A stretch of 64,000 nucleotides of DNA from Echinicola vietnamensis DSM 17526 (GTDB lineage: Bacteria; Bacteroidota; Bacteroidia; Cytophagales; Cyclobacteriaceae), in contig NC_019904.1 of NCBI RefSeq assembly GCF_000325705.1, positions 1,310,001 to 1,374,000 of the forward strand, read 5' to 3'. Shown here in pieces: positions 17,165 to 29,590 of this stretch. The translations under genes and the position numbers were made by a program. The notes beneath the pieces are model-generated. The model was given only the letters and a program-made list of their open reading frames with translations, was not told where the DNA came from and did no database searches. Position 1 is the first letter of the stretch, and each line of letters starts with the position of its first letter.

Positions 17165-19219
17165 TTATTTTGTGATCACGCCGATTTCGGCGAAGGAAGC
17201 CTTGTTGCCATCCAGCGTCTTGGTTGCCGTTAGCCGGATATACCGAGCCTTCTCGGGATCAAAGGTAATCTTCTGCTCTATGGGACTCGCTGCAATATTG
17301 CCAAACTCACCTTTGCTGACAGTTTTCCAGTTGGTGCCATTGCTGCTGACAGCAAATGCATAATCCTGAATCACTCCAGACATGTACCTGTTTTGCATTG
17401 GCATGTAGGTAAAGCCCTTTAAGTCCACAGTAGCACCAAGGTCAATGACCACTGCATCGTTCTCACTAATGTAATTCGTGCGAATATCTTCGTCAATCGC
17501 TTGGCCGGATTTATCGGCTCCATTGATCACTTTCCAGCCTTCCTTGGCCAAGTCAAAATCCACGCGGCCTACTTCACTGATCTTTCCAGTGGACGGGTCC
17601 ATGACAATAGCCTGAACGGTCATGGGGGATTTCACCTCAAAAGGTTCAGCATAAGCCTTGCTGTCTTTGGTAGGGTTGCTGCCATCGGTGGTATAATAGA
17701 TCTCCAGCCCTTCATCGGCTGCATCCAAGCTTACCATTCCTTCTACAGAGCGGGAAATTTCCGGGGCCAGGATGACCTTCGGCGCCAGGTATATCCCCAG
17801 TTCACTGATAGTGGGGCAAGCTTTAGCGTCGGTCACGGTAAACCGCAGGGCCGTAGCTGTCACCTCCGGAAACCTCAAAATACGCCGATAGCCGATGGTG
17901 GTTTCATTGGCGATTTCCTCCCAGCCGCGATCGGTCTGTACTTCCACGGTAAACGCTTTTACCCGCTGACCCAGTGCGATGTATTCCTGCGCCAAGAATC
18001 GGTTGAAGGTAGTCGGTTCATCAAAAGTCACGGTCAAGGAACCCGACACTTTTCCATCGCTTGTAGCCCAATAAGTCGAGGCATCTTCATCCACCGCCAG
18101 TTGGGCTTCAAAACCTGCCCCGCGTGTCTCTGAGGCGGCTATTTCACCTTTCTCCACAGCCAAATTATGCGCAAAGTCCTCTTTGACCTTATCGGCTAGT
18201 TTTTGGACTTGCTCAGCATCCTTCTCGTGGATGAGGCCACGACGGTCCACAGGAAAATTGAGCAACAAGGAACCATTGCGGCCCAAGCTTTCATAATAGA
18301 TATCCAACAGTTTTGGTAGGGATTTTACTTTATGATCTTCATAAGGATGGTAATACCACCCTGGCCGGATGGAGACATCCACTTCCGCTGGCACCCAATG
18401 GGTGCCATTTTCTTGGCCAGCGGAATAATCAGCCGAGTAGTTAGGCATGCCGCCATACACCTCATCTCTCATGAGATTGGACCAGGTGGTTTTGTAAGCA
18501 TGGCCCTCTTCATTACCTACCCATCGGAGGTCAGGTCCGGCATCCGAAAAGATCACCGCCTCGGGCTGAAGTTCACGAATGATCTTATAGGTATTTTCCC
18601 AGTCATAATAATTTTTCTTGTCCACACGACGCTCTTCGTTGGCACCGCCATAATAACCGGTACCACCATTGGCTCCGTCAAACCACACTTCAAATACGTC
18701 TCCATAATTGGTCAGAAGCTCTTTGAGCTGTGCCCTGAAAATATCAATATATGCTGGTGTCCCGTAATGAGGGCTATTTCTGTCCCAGGGCGATAGGTAC
18801 ACGCCAAACTTTAACCCGTATTCTCGACAGGCTTCAGCAAGTTCCTTGATCACATCTCCCTTGCCATCCTTCCAGCTGGAGTTTTTTACGGAATGTGCTG
18901 TCGTCTCGGTAGGCCATAGGCAAAACCCATCATGGTGCTTTGCCGTAATGATGATGCCCTTCATGCCGGCATCTTTGGCCACTTTGGCCCACTGGCGACA
19001 ATCCAGCGCGGTAGGGTTAAACGTATCGGGATCTTCATCGCCCATGCCCCATTCCATATTGGAAAAGGTATTCATGTTGAAATGGATAAAGGCATAAAAT
19101 TCCAATTCCTGCCAGGCCAGCTGCCGCTCGGAGGGGACAGGCGCTACAGGATCCGGAGGAGCGACCTCCTTTTGCTGGCAAGAAAAGGCGACCAGCAGCA
19201 ATGCTAAATACTTCTTCAT
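17165..19219 (-). CDS. GH29 alpha-L-fucosidase lipoprotein with F5/8C domains
   Basis: A 684-residue exported hydrolase. The lipobox Cys14 (LLLVAFSC) predicts a lipoprotein. The GH29 barrel (about 30-350) shows FIHFNMNTFSN, ITAKHHDGFCLWPT, GVYLSPWDRN and EVWFDGANGG, where D181 is the expected nucleophile. A first F5/8C-like domain follows (about 360-480), then a chitobiase C-terminal-like segment with EIYYTTDGSNPT (about 500-555), then a second F5/8C-like domain (about 570-684). It should release alpha-linked fucose from exterior glycans. It stands alone, without a SusC/SusD pair nearby. Confidence 0.87.
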   Translation of the reverse strand: MKKYLALLLVAFSCQQKEVAPPDPVAPVPSERQLAWQELEFYAFIHFNMNTFSNMEWGMGDEDPDTFNPTALDCRQWAKVAKDAGMKGIIITAKHHDGFCLWPTETTAHSVKNSSWKDGKGDVIKELAEACREYGLKFGVYLSPWDRNSPHYGTPAYIDIFRAQLKELLTNYGDVFEVWFDGANGGTGYYGGANEERRVDKKNYYDWENTYKIIRELQPEAVIFSDAGPDLRWVGNEEGHAYKTTWSNLMRDEVYGGMPNYSADYSAGQENGTHWVPAEVDVSIRPGWYYHPYEDHKVKSLPKLLDIYYESLGRNGSLLLNFPVDRRGLIHEKDAEQVQKLADKVKEDFAHNLAVEKGEIAASETRGAGFEAQLAVDEDASTYWATSDGKVSGSLTVTFDEPTTFNRFLAQEYIALGQRVKAFTVEVQTDRGWEEIANETTIGYRRILRFPEVTATALRFTVTDAKACPTISELGIYLAPKVILAPEISRSVEGMVSLDAADEGLEIYYTTDGSNPTKDSKAYAEPFEVKSPMTVQAIVMDPSTGKISEVGRVDFDLAKEGWKVINGADKSGQAIDEDIRTNYISENDAVVIDLGATVDLKGFTYMPMQNRYMSGVIQDYAFAVSSNGTNWKTVSKGEFGNIAASPIEQKITFDPEKARYIRLTATKTLDGNKASFAEIGVITK

Positions 19220-19396
19220 GGTGGGTTTTATAAAGGTTCGTGTTCCAATATAACCATTTGCACCAGAAGACGCAGAAAAATTACCCGAGTATGAAAATTT
19301 CAGCTAAGTACCTGCAAAAATGGTATTAGGATCAGCCTCGATCCTTATCAGTGCCTACTTGCTCCTTTTTCTCGCTGCTTCATCCCTTAAATTCCT

Positions 19397-19404
19397 TATC
19401 TTTG
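19397..19404 (+). promoter_or_regulatory. -7 promoter box TATCTTTG upstream of the RsmB-like gene
   Basis: An exact TAnnTTTG match 23 bases before the chosen ATG, with no good -33 partner. It lies inside the longer upstream frame, which supports the downstream start. Confidence 0.45.
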
Positions 19405-19427
19405 CTGTCTTAAACAGACAAAAACTC

Positions 19428-20615
19428 ATGAGGCTATATTCCAATACGGTCAAAGGTGTCGTCAATGCCATTGAAGAAATCTTTTATGACCAGCAATATG
19501 CAGACAAGGTGATCGAAAGAACGCTGAAATCCAATAAAAAGTGGGGCGCCCGGGACCGCGGATTTATTGCCGAATCAGTATATGAAATGGTCAGGTGGTG
19601 GCGGTTGATCAATGAAGTGAGCCCGTCTGAAGACCTTTATCACCTGTTTGGTACGTATTGGCTGTTGCAGGGCCATCATTTGCCCCCTTGGGAGGAATTT
19701 GAAGGAGTGCATGTCAATGCTGTCAAACGCAAATATGAAGACCTTACTTCCCGAGCAGCCCTCCAATCCATTCCTGACTGGCTGGATGAGATGGGCGCTG
19801 AGCTGCTGGGCGAGGAATGGGATGATGAAATCAATGCCTTGAACGAACAGGCACAGGTCGTCCTCCGTGCAAATACCCTTAAGACTACCCGTGAAGCGCT
19901 GATGAACCGCCTTCAAGAGGATGGTGTCGAGACCTATGCTCCAAAAGGCTATCCCGATGCACTGGTATTGGCAAAGCGCCAAAATATTTTCCGTAACCCG
20001 GCATTTAAGGAAGGGCTTTACGAAATCCAAGACGCCTCTTCCCAGTTGGTCGCCCAAGCGCTGGGTGTGGAGCCGGGCATGCGTGTAATCGATGCCTGTG
20101 CGGGAGCTGGCGGCAAATCCCTGCACCTCGCCACCCTGATGGGAGACAAGGGCCGTGTCCTTTCCATGGACATCGAAGGCTGGAAGCTCAAAAACACCAA
20201 GCTCCGGGCCAGGAGAAATGGCATTAGCATTATCGAAACGCGGACCATCGAAGACAATAAAACCATCAAACGCCTTAAAGCGTCTGCCGATAGGCTCTTG
20301 TTGGATGTGCCTTGCTCAGGATTGGGCGTGTTAAGGAGAAATCCGGATACCAAATGGAAGCTCAGCCCTGAATCCATTGCCAATGTCCAATTGATCCAGC
20401 AGGACATCCTCCAAAACTACTGCTCCATGGTCAAGCCTGGAGGCATCATGGTCTATGCTACTTGCAGTATCTTGCCCACCGAAAACCAACGACAGGTGGA
20501 AAAATTCCTGGAGTCGGAAAAGGGACAGGACTTTACATTCTTGGATGACCAAAAAGTCCTTGCCCATGAAAGCGGTTTTGACGGCTTCTATATTGCCCGA
20601 CTGGAGCGGAAGTAA
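19428..20615 (+). CDS. RsmB-like rRNA (cytosine-C5)-methyltransferase
   Basis: A 395-residue Sun-family SAM methyltransferase. The SAM-binding motif VIDACAGAGGKS ends near residue 230, the catalytic motif LLDVPCSGLGVLRRN lies near 291-305, and YATCSILPTENQ follows. The N-terminal RNA-binding part (about 1-210) replaces the NusB-like domain of E. coli RsmB, giving a shorter protein. It probably makes m5C in 16S rRNA. The ATG at MRLYSNTVKG is supported by the TATCTTTG box just upstream; the longer frame adds only a spurious hydrophobic stretch. Confidence 0.87.
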   Translation: MRLYSNTVKGVVNAIEEIFYDQQYADKVIERTLKSNKKWGARDRGFIAESVYEMVRWWRLINEVSPSEDLYHLFGTYWLLQGHHLPPWEEFEGVHVNAVKRKYEDLTSRAALQSIPDWLDEMGAELLGEEWDDEINALNEQAQVVLRANTLKTTREALMNRLQEDGVETYAPKGYPDALVLAKRQNIFRNPAFKEGLYEIQDASSQLVAQALGVEPGMRVIDACAGAGGKSLHLATLMGDKGRVLSMDIEGWKLKNTKLRARRNGISIIETRTIEDNKTIKRLKASADRLLLDVPCSGLGVLRRNPDTKWKLSPESIANVQLIQQDILQNYCSMVKPGGIMVYATCSILPTENQRQVEKFLESEKGQDFTFLDDQKVLAHESGFDGFYIARLERK

Positions 20616-20777
20616 GGCTCTTTGGTGCTGGTTGGGAGAATGGCCACACCTACAAAATACTTCCTTACGATCAAAATAAGATCGTCCGAAAGGCTTTACG
20701 TTAAAAGCCATCATGGGTGGGATGCCCCTGAAAAAATGTATTTTGAATTTACGCTGAACATCAATTAGAACAGGAAA

Positions 20778-22871
20778 TTGCCAGGATTCTTTGACACCAA
20801 AATAGAGTTTCTGAAAGGCGTCGGCCCCCAAAAAGCAGCATTGCTGAATAAGGAGCTGGACATTTACACGTTTGGTGAGCTTCTGCAGCATTATCCTTTC
20901 CGTTACGAGGACCGCACCAAGTTCTATAAAATCAATCAGCTTTCCGAACACTTGGAGCATGTGCAGGTCATTGGCAAAATCCGACGGCTGGAGACCATCG
21001 GCATGGCCCGTAAAAAGCGGCTTGTGGCCTATATTGAGGATGAAACGGGTGAGATGGAGCTCACCTGGTTTAAAGGAATCCAGTGGGTCGCCAAAAAGCT
21101 GGTGCCCGGGGCGGTGTATGTGTTTTTCGGTAAACCCAACCGATACGGTAGGAAATTTAGCATCGCTCATCCGGAAATGGAACCGCTTACCGCGGCACAG
21201 GAGGAAAAGAGCTTCTTTCAGCCCGTCTATCCCACGACCGAAAAACTTCGGGCAAGATACTTGGACAGCAAGGGGATTTCGCGCATCATGGACCTGCTGG
21301 TACAAAATGCCTATCCCCATATTCAGGAAACACTGCCTTCCGCGATCATGGAGCGGTTTAACCTGATGGCCAAAAAAGACGCCATCAAACAAATTCATTT
21401 TCCCGATGATCCCGATAGGCTAAAACGAGCAAGGTTTCGGCTGAAGTTCGAGGAATTTTTCTTTGTTCAGCTTCGGCTGCTAAAATTAAAACTTACCCGG
21501 ACAGAAAAATTCCGAGGCCAAATACTTGGTCAGACCGAGCTGGTAGGCAAATTCTATACCGACCATTTGCCCTTCGAACTGACCAATGCCCAAAAGCGGG
21601 TAATCAAAGAAGCGTTTGCGGACATGCGTTCTGGAAAGCAGATGAACCGCCTCATTCAAGGAGATGTGGGCAGTGGAAAAACCATGGTGGCTTTTATTTG
21701 TGCCCTGATCGCCATAAGCTCCAGCACCCAAGCGTGCCTGATGGCTCCTACAGAGATCCTGGCCACACAGCATTACGAAGGATTGAAGGAGTATGCCGAC
21801 ATGATGGGCCTGCGCATCGATCTCCTCACGGGATCCACCAAGAAATCCGCCCGAACCCGCATTCATGGGGAGTTGCTTAATGGTCAACTGCATATCCTGA
21901 TTGGCACGCATGCTTTGTTGGAAGACGTGGTGCAGTTTCATAATCTCGGATTGGCCATTGTGGACGAGCAGCATCGTTTTGGAGTGGCCCAGCGGGCAAA
22001 ATTATGGGCAAAAAACCCCAATTACTACCCCCATGTGCTGGTCATGACCGCCACACCGATTCCCCGGACATTGGCCATGACGCTTTATGGTGACCTGGAC
22101 ATCTCAGTGATCGATGAGCTTCCTGCGGGAAGAAAGCCTATCCAAACCGTCCATCGTTATGACAAAGACCGTCTGAAGGTGTTTGGCTTTATGAAAAAGG
22201 AAATCGAACTGGGAAGGCAAATCTATGTGGTCTATCCACTGATCGAGGAGTCCGAAAAGGTGGACCTCAAAAGTCTTATGGACGGCTATGAAAGCATCCA
22301 GCGGGCATTTCCTCAATACCCTACCAGCATTGTACATGGCAATATGAAACCTGCGGACAAGGATTTTGAGATGCAGCGGTTTGTCAAAGGAGAAACCAAA
22401 ATCATGGTGGCCACTACCGTGATCGAAGTGGGGGTAAACGTTCCGAATGCATCGGTCATGGTGATCGAAAATGCAGAACGCTTCGGGCTGTCACAGCTCC
22501 ACCAGCTGCGTGGCCGGGTAGGGCGTGGGGCGGAGCAATCTTACTGTATCCTGATGAGTAAATATGAGTTGTCCAAAGACAGCCGTGTCCGTCTGGATAC
22601 CATGGTCCGGACCAATAATGGCTTTGAAATCGCGGATGTGGACCTCAAACTTCGCGGTCCTGGGGACTTGATGGGTACCCAGCAAAGTGGCGTGGCGGAT
22701 CTGATCATTGCTGACCTCAGCAAGGATGCCCCTATCCTCACCATGGCTCGGGATGCTGCCCAGCAACTGATAGCAGAGGATCCCGAAATTTCCCTTCCCC
22801 AACATGCCATGGTACTTCGTCAGATCAAGAACCAAAAGAAGCATGCCGTCAACTGGAGCAGGATAAGTTGA
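20778..22871 (+). CDS. recG: ATP-dependent DNA helicase RecG
   Basis: A 697-residue superfamily 2 helicase that remodels stalled forks and branched DNA. The wedge domain (about 1-200) contains FLKGVGPQKAALL and HYPFRYEDRTKF. Walker A is QGDVGSGKTMV (about 293-303), the DEQH box reads VDEQHRFG, then MTATPIPRTL, TTVIEVGVNVPNA and QLRGRVGRG. A RecG C-terminal domain with LRGPGDLMGTQQSG closes it. The start is TTG: an in-frame TAG lies four codons upstream and the family N-terminus begins right here. It lies 162 bases after the methyltransferase gene. Confidence 0.94.
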   Translation: MPGFFDTKIEFLKGVGPQKAALLNKELDIYTFGELLQHYPFRYEDRTKFYKINQLSEHLEHVQVIGKIRRLETIGMARKKRLVAYIEDETGEMELTWFKGIQWVAKKLVPGAVYVFFGKPNRYGRKFSIAHPEMEPLTAAQEEKSFFQPVYPTTEKLRARYLDSKGISRIMDLLVQNAYPHIQETLPSAIMERFNLMAKKDAIKQIHFPDDPDRLKRARFRLKFEEFFFVQLRLLKLKLTRTEKFRGQILGQTELVGKFYTDHLPFELTNAQKRVIKEAFADMRSGKQMNRLIQGDVGSGKTMVAFICALIAISSSTQACLMAPTEILATQHYEGLKEYADMMGLRIDLLTGSTKKSARTRIHGELLNGQLHILIGTHALLEDVVQFHNLGLAIVDEQHRFGVAQRAKLWAKNPNYYPHVLVMTATPIPRTLAMTLYGDLDISVIDELPAGRKPIQTVHRYDKDRLKVFGFMKKEIELGRQIYVVYPLIEESEKVDLKSLMDGYESIQRAFPQYPTSIVHGNMKPADKDFEMQRFVKGETKIMVATTVIEVGVNVPNASVMVIENAERFGLSQLHQLRGRVGRGAEQSYCILMSKYELSKDSRVRLDTMVRTNNGFEIADVDLKLRGPGDLMGTQQSGVADLIIADLSKDAPILTMARDAAQQLIAEDPEISLPQHAMVLRQIKNQKKHAVNWSRIS

Positions 22872-23082
22872 TCGCGTAATTTTTAGCAGATTTTTGCAGC
22901 GTGATTTTGGAGAAACGACGGCTCCTTTGCTTCCCAAAAAAGAAAAACATTCCTTTTCTAAATGACAATAAAGTGTCGAGTTTATACCTCGAAAACCTTT
23001 TTTGCTGTCATTTTAAGGCCTTTTAAACAAATGCCACCCCTTCCTTTATCATTTGACCACCCCTGATGGAACCCTTATTCTT

Positions 23083-23090
23083 TAGCTTTG
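23083..23090 (+). promoter_or_regulatory. -7 promoter box TAGCTTTG upstream of the GH5 gene
   Basis: An exact TAnnTTTG match 24 bases before the GTG start. A TTTG at 23052-23055 is farther upstream than the usual -33 position. Confidence 0.45.
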
Positions 23091-23114
23091 AATTGATCTT
23101 AAAAGGTTTAACCC

Positions 23115-24542
23115 GTGCACCAAAACAACCGAGTTGTTTCCCTCATCTTCCTGTTCCTACTGCTGGGAATGGAATGGGCGTGTAAGTCCTCAGAGGAAGA
23201 GCCTTCCAAATTGGATGTTTCTTCCACACGGATTGAACTAGAGGCAGATGGAGAATCCAAGGAAGTTTCCATTTCGTCAAATACAGCTTGGTCGGCTCAT
23301 GCGTCAGCCAACTGGATCAATATGACGCCGTCTTCCGGAACAGGAAGCCAAACCGTTTCCATTGCGGCTTTGGCGAATACAACTCCTGACAGCCGAGAAG
23401 CTGTGGTTCAAATTGTGGCCGGGAGCTTACAACGAGAAATACAGGTTTCCCAAGCGGCCGGGAAATCTCATCCAAGCTATTATATCCCTGCAGATCAAAC
23501 GGAGATGCGGGAAATCAGCAGTTTGGAACTAGCCCCTGAGCTAGGGATAGGTTGGAATTTGGGCAATTCCTTGGAGGCCATTGGAGGCGAAACCGCTTGG
23601 GGAAACCCTGCTGTCACCAAGGAGCTCATTGACGCCGTCAAGGCAGCCGGTTTTTCGGCTGTTCGAATTCCGGTCGCGTGGAGTAAGTTTACGGACGAAT
23701 CCAGCTTTACCATTGACCCGGCTTGGGCCGAACGTGTGGAGGAAGTGGTCAATTATGTCTTGGACAATGACCTGTACGCGATCATCAATATCCACTGGGA
23801 CGGTGGATGGATGCAACCTACTTATGTGGCCGAAGATGCAGTAAATGCTCGCCTAGAAGCAATGTGGGTACAGATTGCCCTTCATTTTAGGGATTACGAT
23901 GATCATTTACTCTTTGCCGGAACCAATGAGGTCATGGTAGATGGGGACTATGGTCAGCCAACGCCAGAATATAGGACAGTACAAAACGGCTACAACCAGA
24001 CGTTTGTAAATGCTGTCCGAGGCACAGGAGGTAGAAACGCCTACCGCCACTTGGTCGTCCAAAGCTTCAATACCAATATTGATCATGCGGTGGATTTCAT
24101 GGAGATGCCCGTGGATGAGGTGAAGGATCGGTTAATGGCGGAAGTCCATTACTATGATCCTTATGAGTTTGCCCTGGATGCAGACAGTCCGGTCAGCGAA
24201 TGGGGAGCCAATGCCGATAACCCTTCCAAAACAGCAGGGTGGGGAGGTGAAGCCTATGCTACTGGTCAATTTAAGAAAATGAAAAGCCACTTTGTGGATA
24301 AAGGCATTCCGGTAATCGTAGGCGAATACGGGGCGATTTCCAAGACAAACCTGGAAGACCACGCGGTTTACAGGGCCTATTACCTGGAATGGATCACCCA
24401 AGCCATGCTGGACCAGTCATTGGTACCCTTTTACTGGGACAACGGCCATACCGGTAACCATGGATTTGGCCTATTTGACAGAAATAATGGAGAGCAGGTT
24501 TATCCTGATCTAATCGATAAAATAACACCTAGCATTAATTAA
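23115..24542 (+). CDS. BACON-domain GH5 endoglucanase-type lipoprotein
   Basis: A 475-residue exported glycoside hydrolase. The signal peptide ends in a lipobox with Cys23 (EWAC). A BACON domain (about 32-115) with NTAWSAHASANWINMTPSSG is followed by a GH5 barrel (about 135-470): LGIGWNLGNSLEA, FSAVRIPVAWSKF, INIHWDGGW, the acid/base Glu in LFAGTNEVM (near 272) and the nucleophile Glu in VIVGEYGAI (near 404), then PFYWDNG. It probably cleaves beta-glucan or mannan backbones outside the cell. The start is GTG. A strong terminator follows and it appears to be its own transcription unit. Confidence 0.9.
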   Translation: MHQNNRVVSLIFLFLLLGMEWACKSSEEEPSKLDVSSTRIELEADGESKEVSISSNTAWSAHASANWINMTPSSGTGSQTVSIAALANTTPDSREAVVQIVAGSLQREIQVSQAAGKSHPSYYIPADQTEMREISSLELAPELGIGWNLGNSLEAIGGETAWGNPAVTKELIDAVKAAGFSAVRIPVAWSKFTDESSFTIDPAWAERVEEVVNYVLDNDLYAIINIHWDGGWMQPTYVAEDAVNARLEAMWVQIALHFRDYDDHLLFAGTNEVMVDGDYGQPTPEYRTVQNGYNQTFVNAVRGTGGRNAYRHLVVQSFNTNIDHAVDFMEMPVDEVKDRLMAEVHYYDPYEFALDADSPVSEWGANADNPSKTAGWGGEAYATGQFKKMKSHFVDKGIPVIVGEYGAISKTNLEDHAVYRAYYLEWITQAMLDQSLVPFYWDNGHTGNHGFGLFDRNNGEQVYPDLIDKITPSIN

Positions 24543-24559
24543 TGACCCCTGATTTTATT

Positions 24560-24590
24560 GGGCTGCTTCTCCGAGAGGCAGCCCTTTTTA
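24560..24590 (+). terminator. Rho-independent terminator of the GH5 gene
   Basis: GGGCTGC (24560-24566) and GCAGCCC (24578-24584) form a perfect GC-rich stem around an 11-base loop, followed directly by TTTTT. It begins 17 bases after the stop codon. Confidence 0.88.
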
Positions 24591-27547
<2,957 letters not shown>

Positions 27548-27566
27548 TTATTGCTGCTAGCAGCAT

Positions 27567-27660
27567 ATGTCATTCCGACCAAAGGAGACATCTCTATGGC
27601 ATTATCGCATGAAATGATGAATTAGAGATTTTTCCTGCCGTCGGAATGACATTTTTTTTA
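27567..27660 (+). terminator. Long hairpin repeat acting as katG terminator
   Basis: ATGTCATTCCGAC (27567-27579) is the inverse of GTCGGAATGACAT (27640-27652), with inner arms ATCTCT (27590-27595) and AGAGAT (27624-27629), and is followed by a run of eight T. The GTCATTCCGA...AGAGAT layout resembles a class of interspersed palindromic repeats in many bacterial genomes; a related element lies after tpiA. Confidence 0.75.
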
Positions 27661-27834
27661 GTGCTCCGCACAAATTTTTACAATAGCCAACGCAAGACAC
27701 CTTTTCCCACTTGTGACCGTAAAGCGGTCCTGCTTCACGAAAATTTTCCTGGCTCCACTCATATAAATCAATTGTCACTACCGTAGAATAAAGCTTAATT
27801 TAGTAAGTTAAGTTAGAAACCAACCCTATTTAGT

Positions 27835-29496
27835 ATGAACTGGATGAAATCGATTTTATTAGTTGGGGCATTGACGATTAGTTTCGTGGCCAGGGCCCAA
27901 CTATTCCCTCACGGGGAAACATTTACCCGTCAGGACACCTTGCGGGGTACCATAACACCGGAAAGGGCCTGGTGGGACTTGGAGCATTATACCTTGGAAG
28001 TCAAGGTAGAGCCCGAAAAGCAGTACCTTTCTGGAAGCAATACCATGACCTATAAGGTGACGGGCAAACCTGATCGCATGCAAATCGATCTTCAAGCACC
28101 CATGAAACTTACCAAAGCCGTTCAAAATGGCGAAGAGCTTCCAATTGAGCATGATGGAAGTGCCCATTTTATCACCTTAAACCAAGCCCAAGAGCAAGGG
28201 AAAAGTTACGACATTACCTTTTTCTTTTCCGGCAAACCCGTGGTGGCACAGCGCCCACCTTGGGACGGAGGACTTACTTGGCAAAAGGACAGCAACGGCC
28301 TTCCGTTCATTGCCAATGCCAACCAGGGGATCGGCTCCAGTGTTTGGTGGCCAAACAAAGACCACCCCAGTGATGAGCCCGACCATGGGGTAGTGCTCAA
28401 AGTGGAGGTGCCCGAAAACCTCATGGATGTCTCCAACGGCCGCTTAATCGACACCAAGCACAACCGCAAGGCCAACACCAAAACCTATACTTGGGAAGTC
28501 AAAAATCCTATTAACAATTATGGGATCAACATCAACATCGGAGACTATGTCCATTTCTCTGAAACGTACCAAGGCGAAAAAGGGGCGTTGGACATGGATT
28601 ATTATGTGCTTCGCGAAAATTTGGAAAAGGCCAAAGAACAGTTTAAGGATGCCAGACGCATGATGGAAGCTTTTGAGCATTGGTTTGGGCCATACCCTTT
28701 TTATGAAGATGGCTATAAACTGGTGGAAGTACCTTATTTGGGTATGGAGCATCAAAGTTCCGTGACCTATGGCAATGCCTATGGAAATGGATACCTTGGA
28801 AGGGATCTCAGCGGAACAGGCTGGGGATTGAAGTTTGACTTTATCATTATCCATGAATCCGGCCACGAGTGGTTTGCCAACAACATCACTAACAAAGATG
28901 TGGCGGACATGTGGGTCCATGAAGGATTTACAGCTTATTCCGAAAATTTGTTTTTGGATTACTTCTATGGCAAAGAAGCCGCCAGTGATTATGTGCTGGG
29001 TACACGCATGGCCATTAATAACGACCGTCCGGTCATCGGTACTTATGGTGTGAATTACGAAGGCTCAGGGGACATGTACTACAAAGGAGCAAACCTCCTC
29101 CATACCATTCGCCAACTCATCAATGATGATGAAAAATGGCGTGAAATCCTCCGGGGGCTCAATCGGGAATTTTACCACGAAACGGTCACCACCAAGCAGG
29201 TCGAAGACTACATCAGCGACAAGGCCGAAATGAACTTGGATCCCGTATTTGACCAATACCTTCGGGACATCCGTATTCCAGTTTTTAGCTACACCATAAA
29301 GGATGGCACGTTGGCTTATAGATGGGAAAATGTCATTAAAAGCTTTGACATGCCCGTAAAAGTATGGATCGATGGAAAGGAAGTTTGGCTTGAGCCTACT
29401 ACCCAATGGCAAAGCAAAAAGCTGGACATAGCATCACCAACACTTATCGTGGACCGCAACTTCTATGTGGCCAAGATGAATGTAATGGGGGAATAA
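27835..29496 (+). CDS. Secreted M1-family zinc aminopeptidase
   Basis: A 553-residue gluzincin. The signal peptide ends near FVARAQ (about residue 22). A beta-sandwich N-domain (about 40-240) is followed by the substrate-anchoring GMEH motif and the zinc site HESGHEW: His340, Glu341, His344, with Glu363 in WVHEGFTAYSE as third ligand at the expected spacing. No ARM-like C-terminal domain of the long M1 enzymes is present, as in many Bacteroidota paralogues. It should trim N-terminal residues from peptides in the periplasm or outside the cell. It has its own terminator and is convergent with the ammonia-lyase gene. Confidence 0.9.
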   Translation: MNWMKSILLVGALTISFVARAQLFPHGETFTRQDTLRGTITPERAWWDLEHYTLEVKVEPEKQYLSGSNTMTYKVTGKPDRMQIDLQAPMKLTKAVQNGEELPIEHDGSAHFITLNQAQEQGKSYDITFFFSGKPVVAQRPPWDGGLTWQKDSNGLPFIANANQGIGSSVWWPNKDHPSDEPDHGVVLKVEVPENLMDVSNGRLIDTKHNRKANTKTYTWEVKNPINNYGININIGDYVHFSETYQGEKGALDMDYYVLRENLEKAKEQFKDARRMMEAFEHWFGPYPFYEDGYKLVEVPYLGMEHQSSVTYGNAYGNGYLGRDLSGTGWGLKFDFIIIHESGHEWFANNITNKDVADMWVHEGFTAYSENLFLDYFYGKEAASDYVLGTRMAINNDRPVIGTYGVNYEGSGDMYYKGANLLHTIRQLINDDEKWREILRGLNREFYHETVTTKQVEDYISDKAEMNLDPVFDQYLRDIRIPVFSYTIKDGTLAYRWENVIKSFDMPVKVWIDGKEVWLEPTTQWQSKKLDIASPTLIVDRNFYVAKMNVMGE

Positions 29497-29526
29497 CCTT
29501 AAGGCAAATGCCGATGTGATGGAACT

Positions 29527-29590
29527 GCTGTCTCTTAAATCTGCGTCATGCATAACGTGGATTTAAGAGACAGCCTCATATTTTTTGAAC
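29527..29590 (+). terminator. Strong hairpin terminator in convergent gap
   Basis: GCTGTCTCTTAAATC (29527-29541) and GATTTAAGAGACAGC (29560-29574) pair perfectly, with further GCGT/ACGT pairing inside, and TTTTTT follows at about 29581. The right arm contains the stop codon and last codons of the minus-strand gene. Confidence 0.82.

Noticed and set aside
1..24590. Polysaccharide utilisation locus joining GH2, GH29 and GH5
   Set aside because: The genes are dispersed among housekeeping genes, on both strands, with no SusC/SusD pair.
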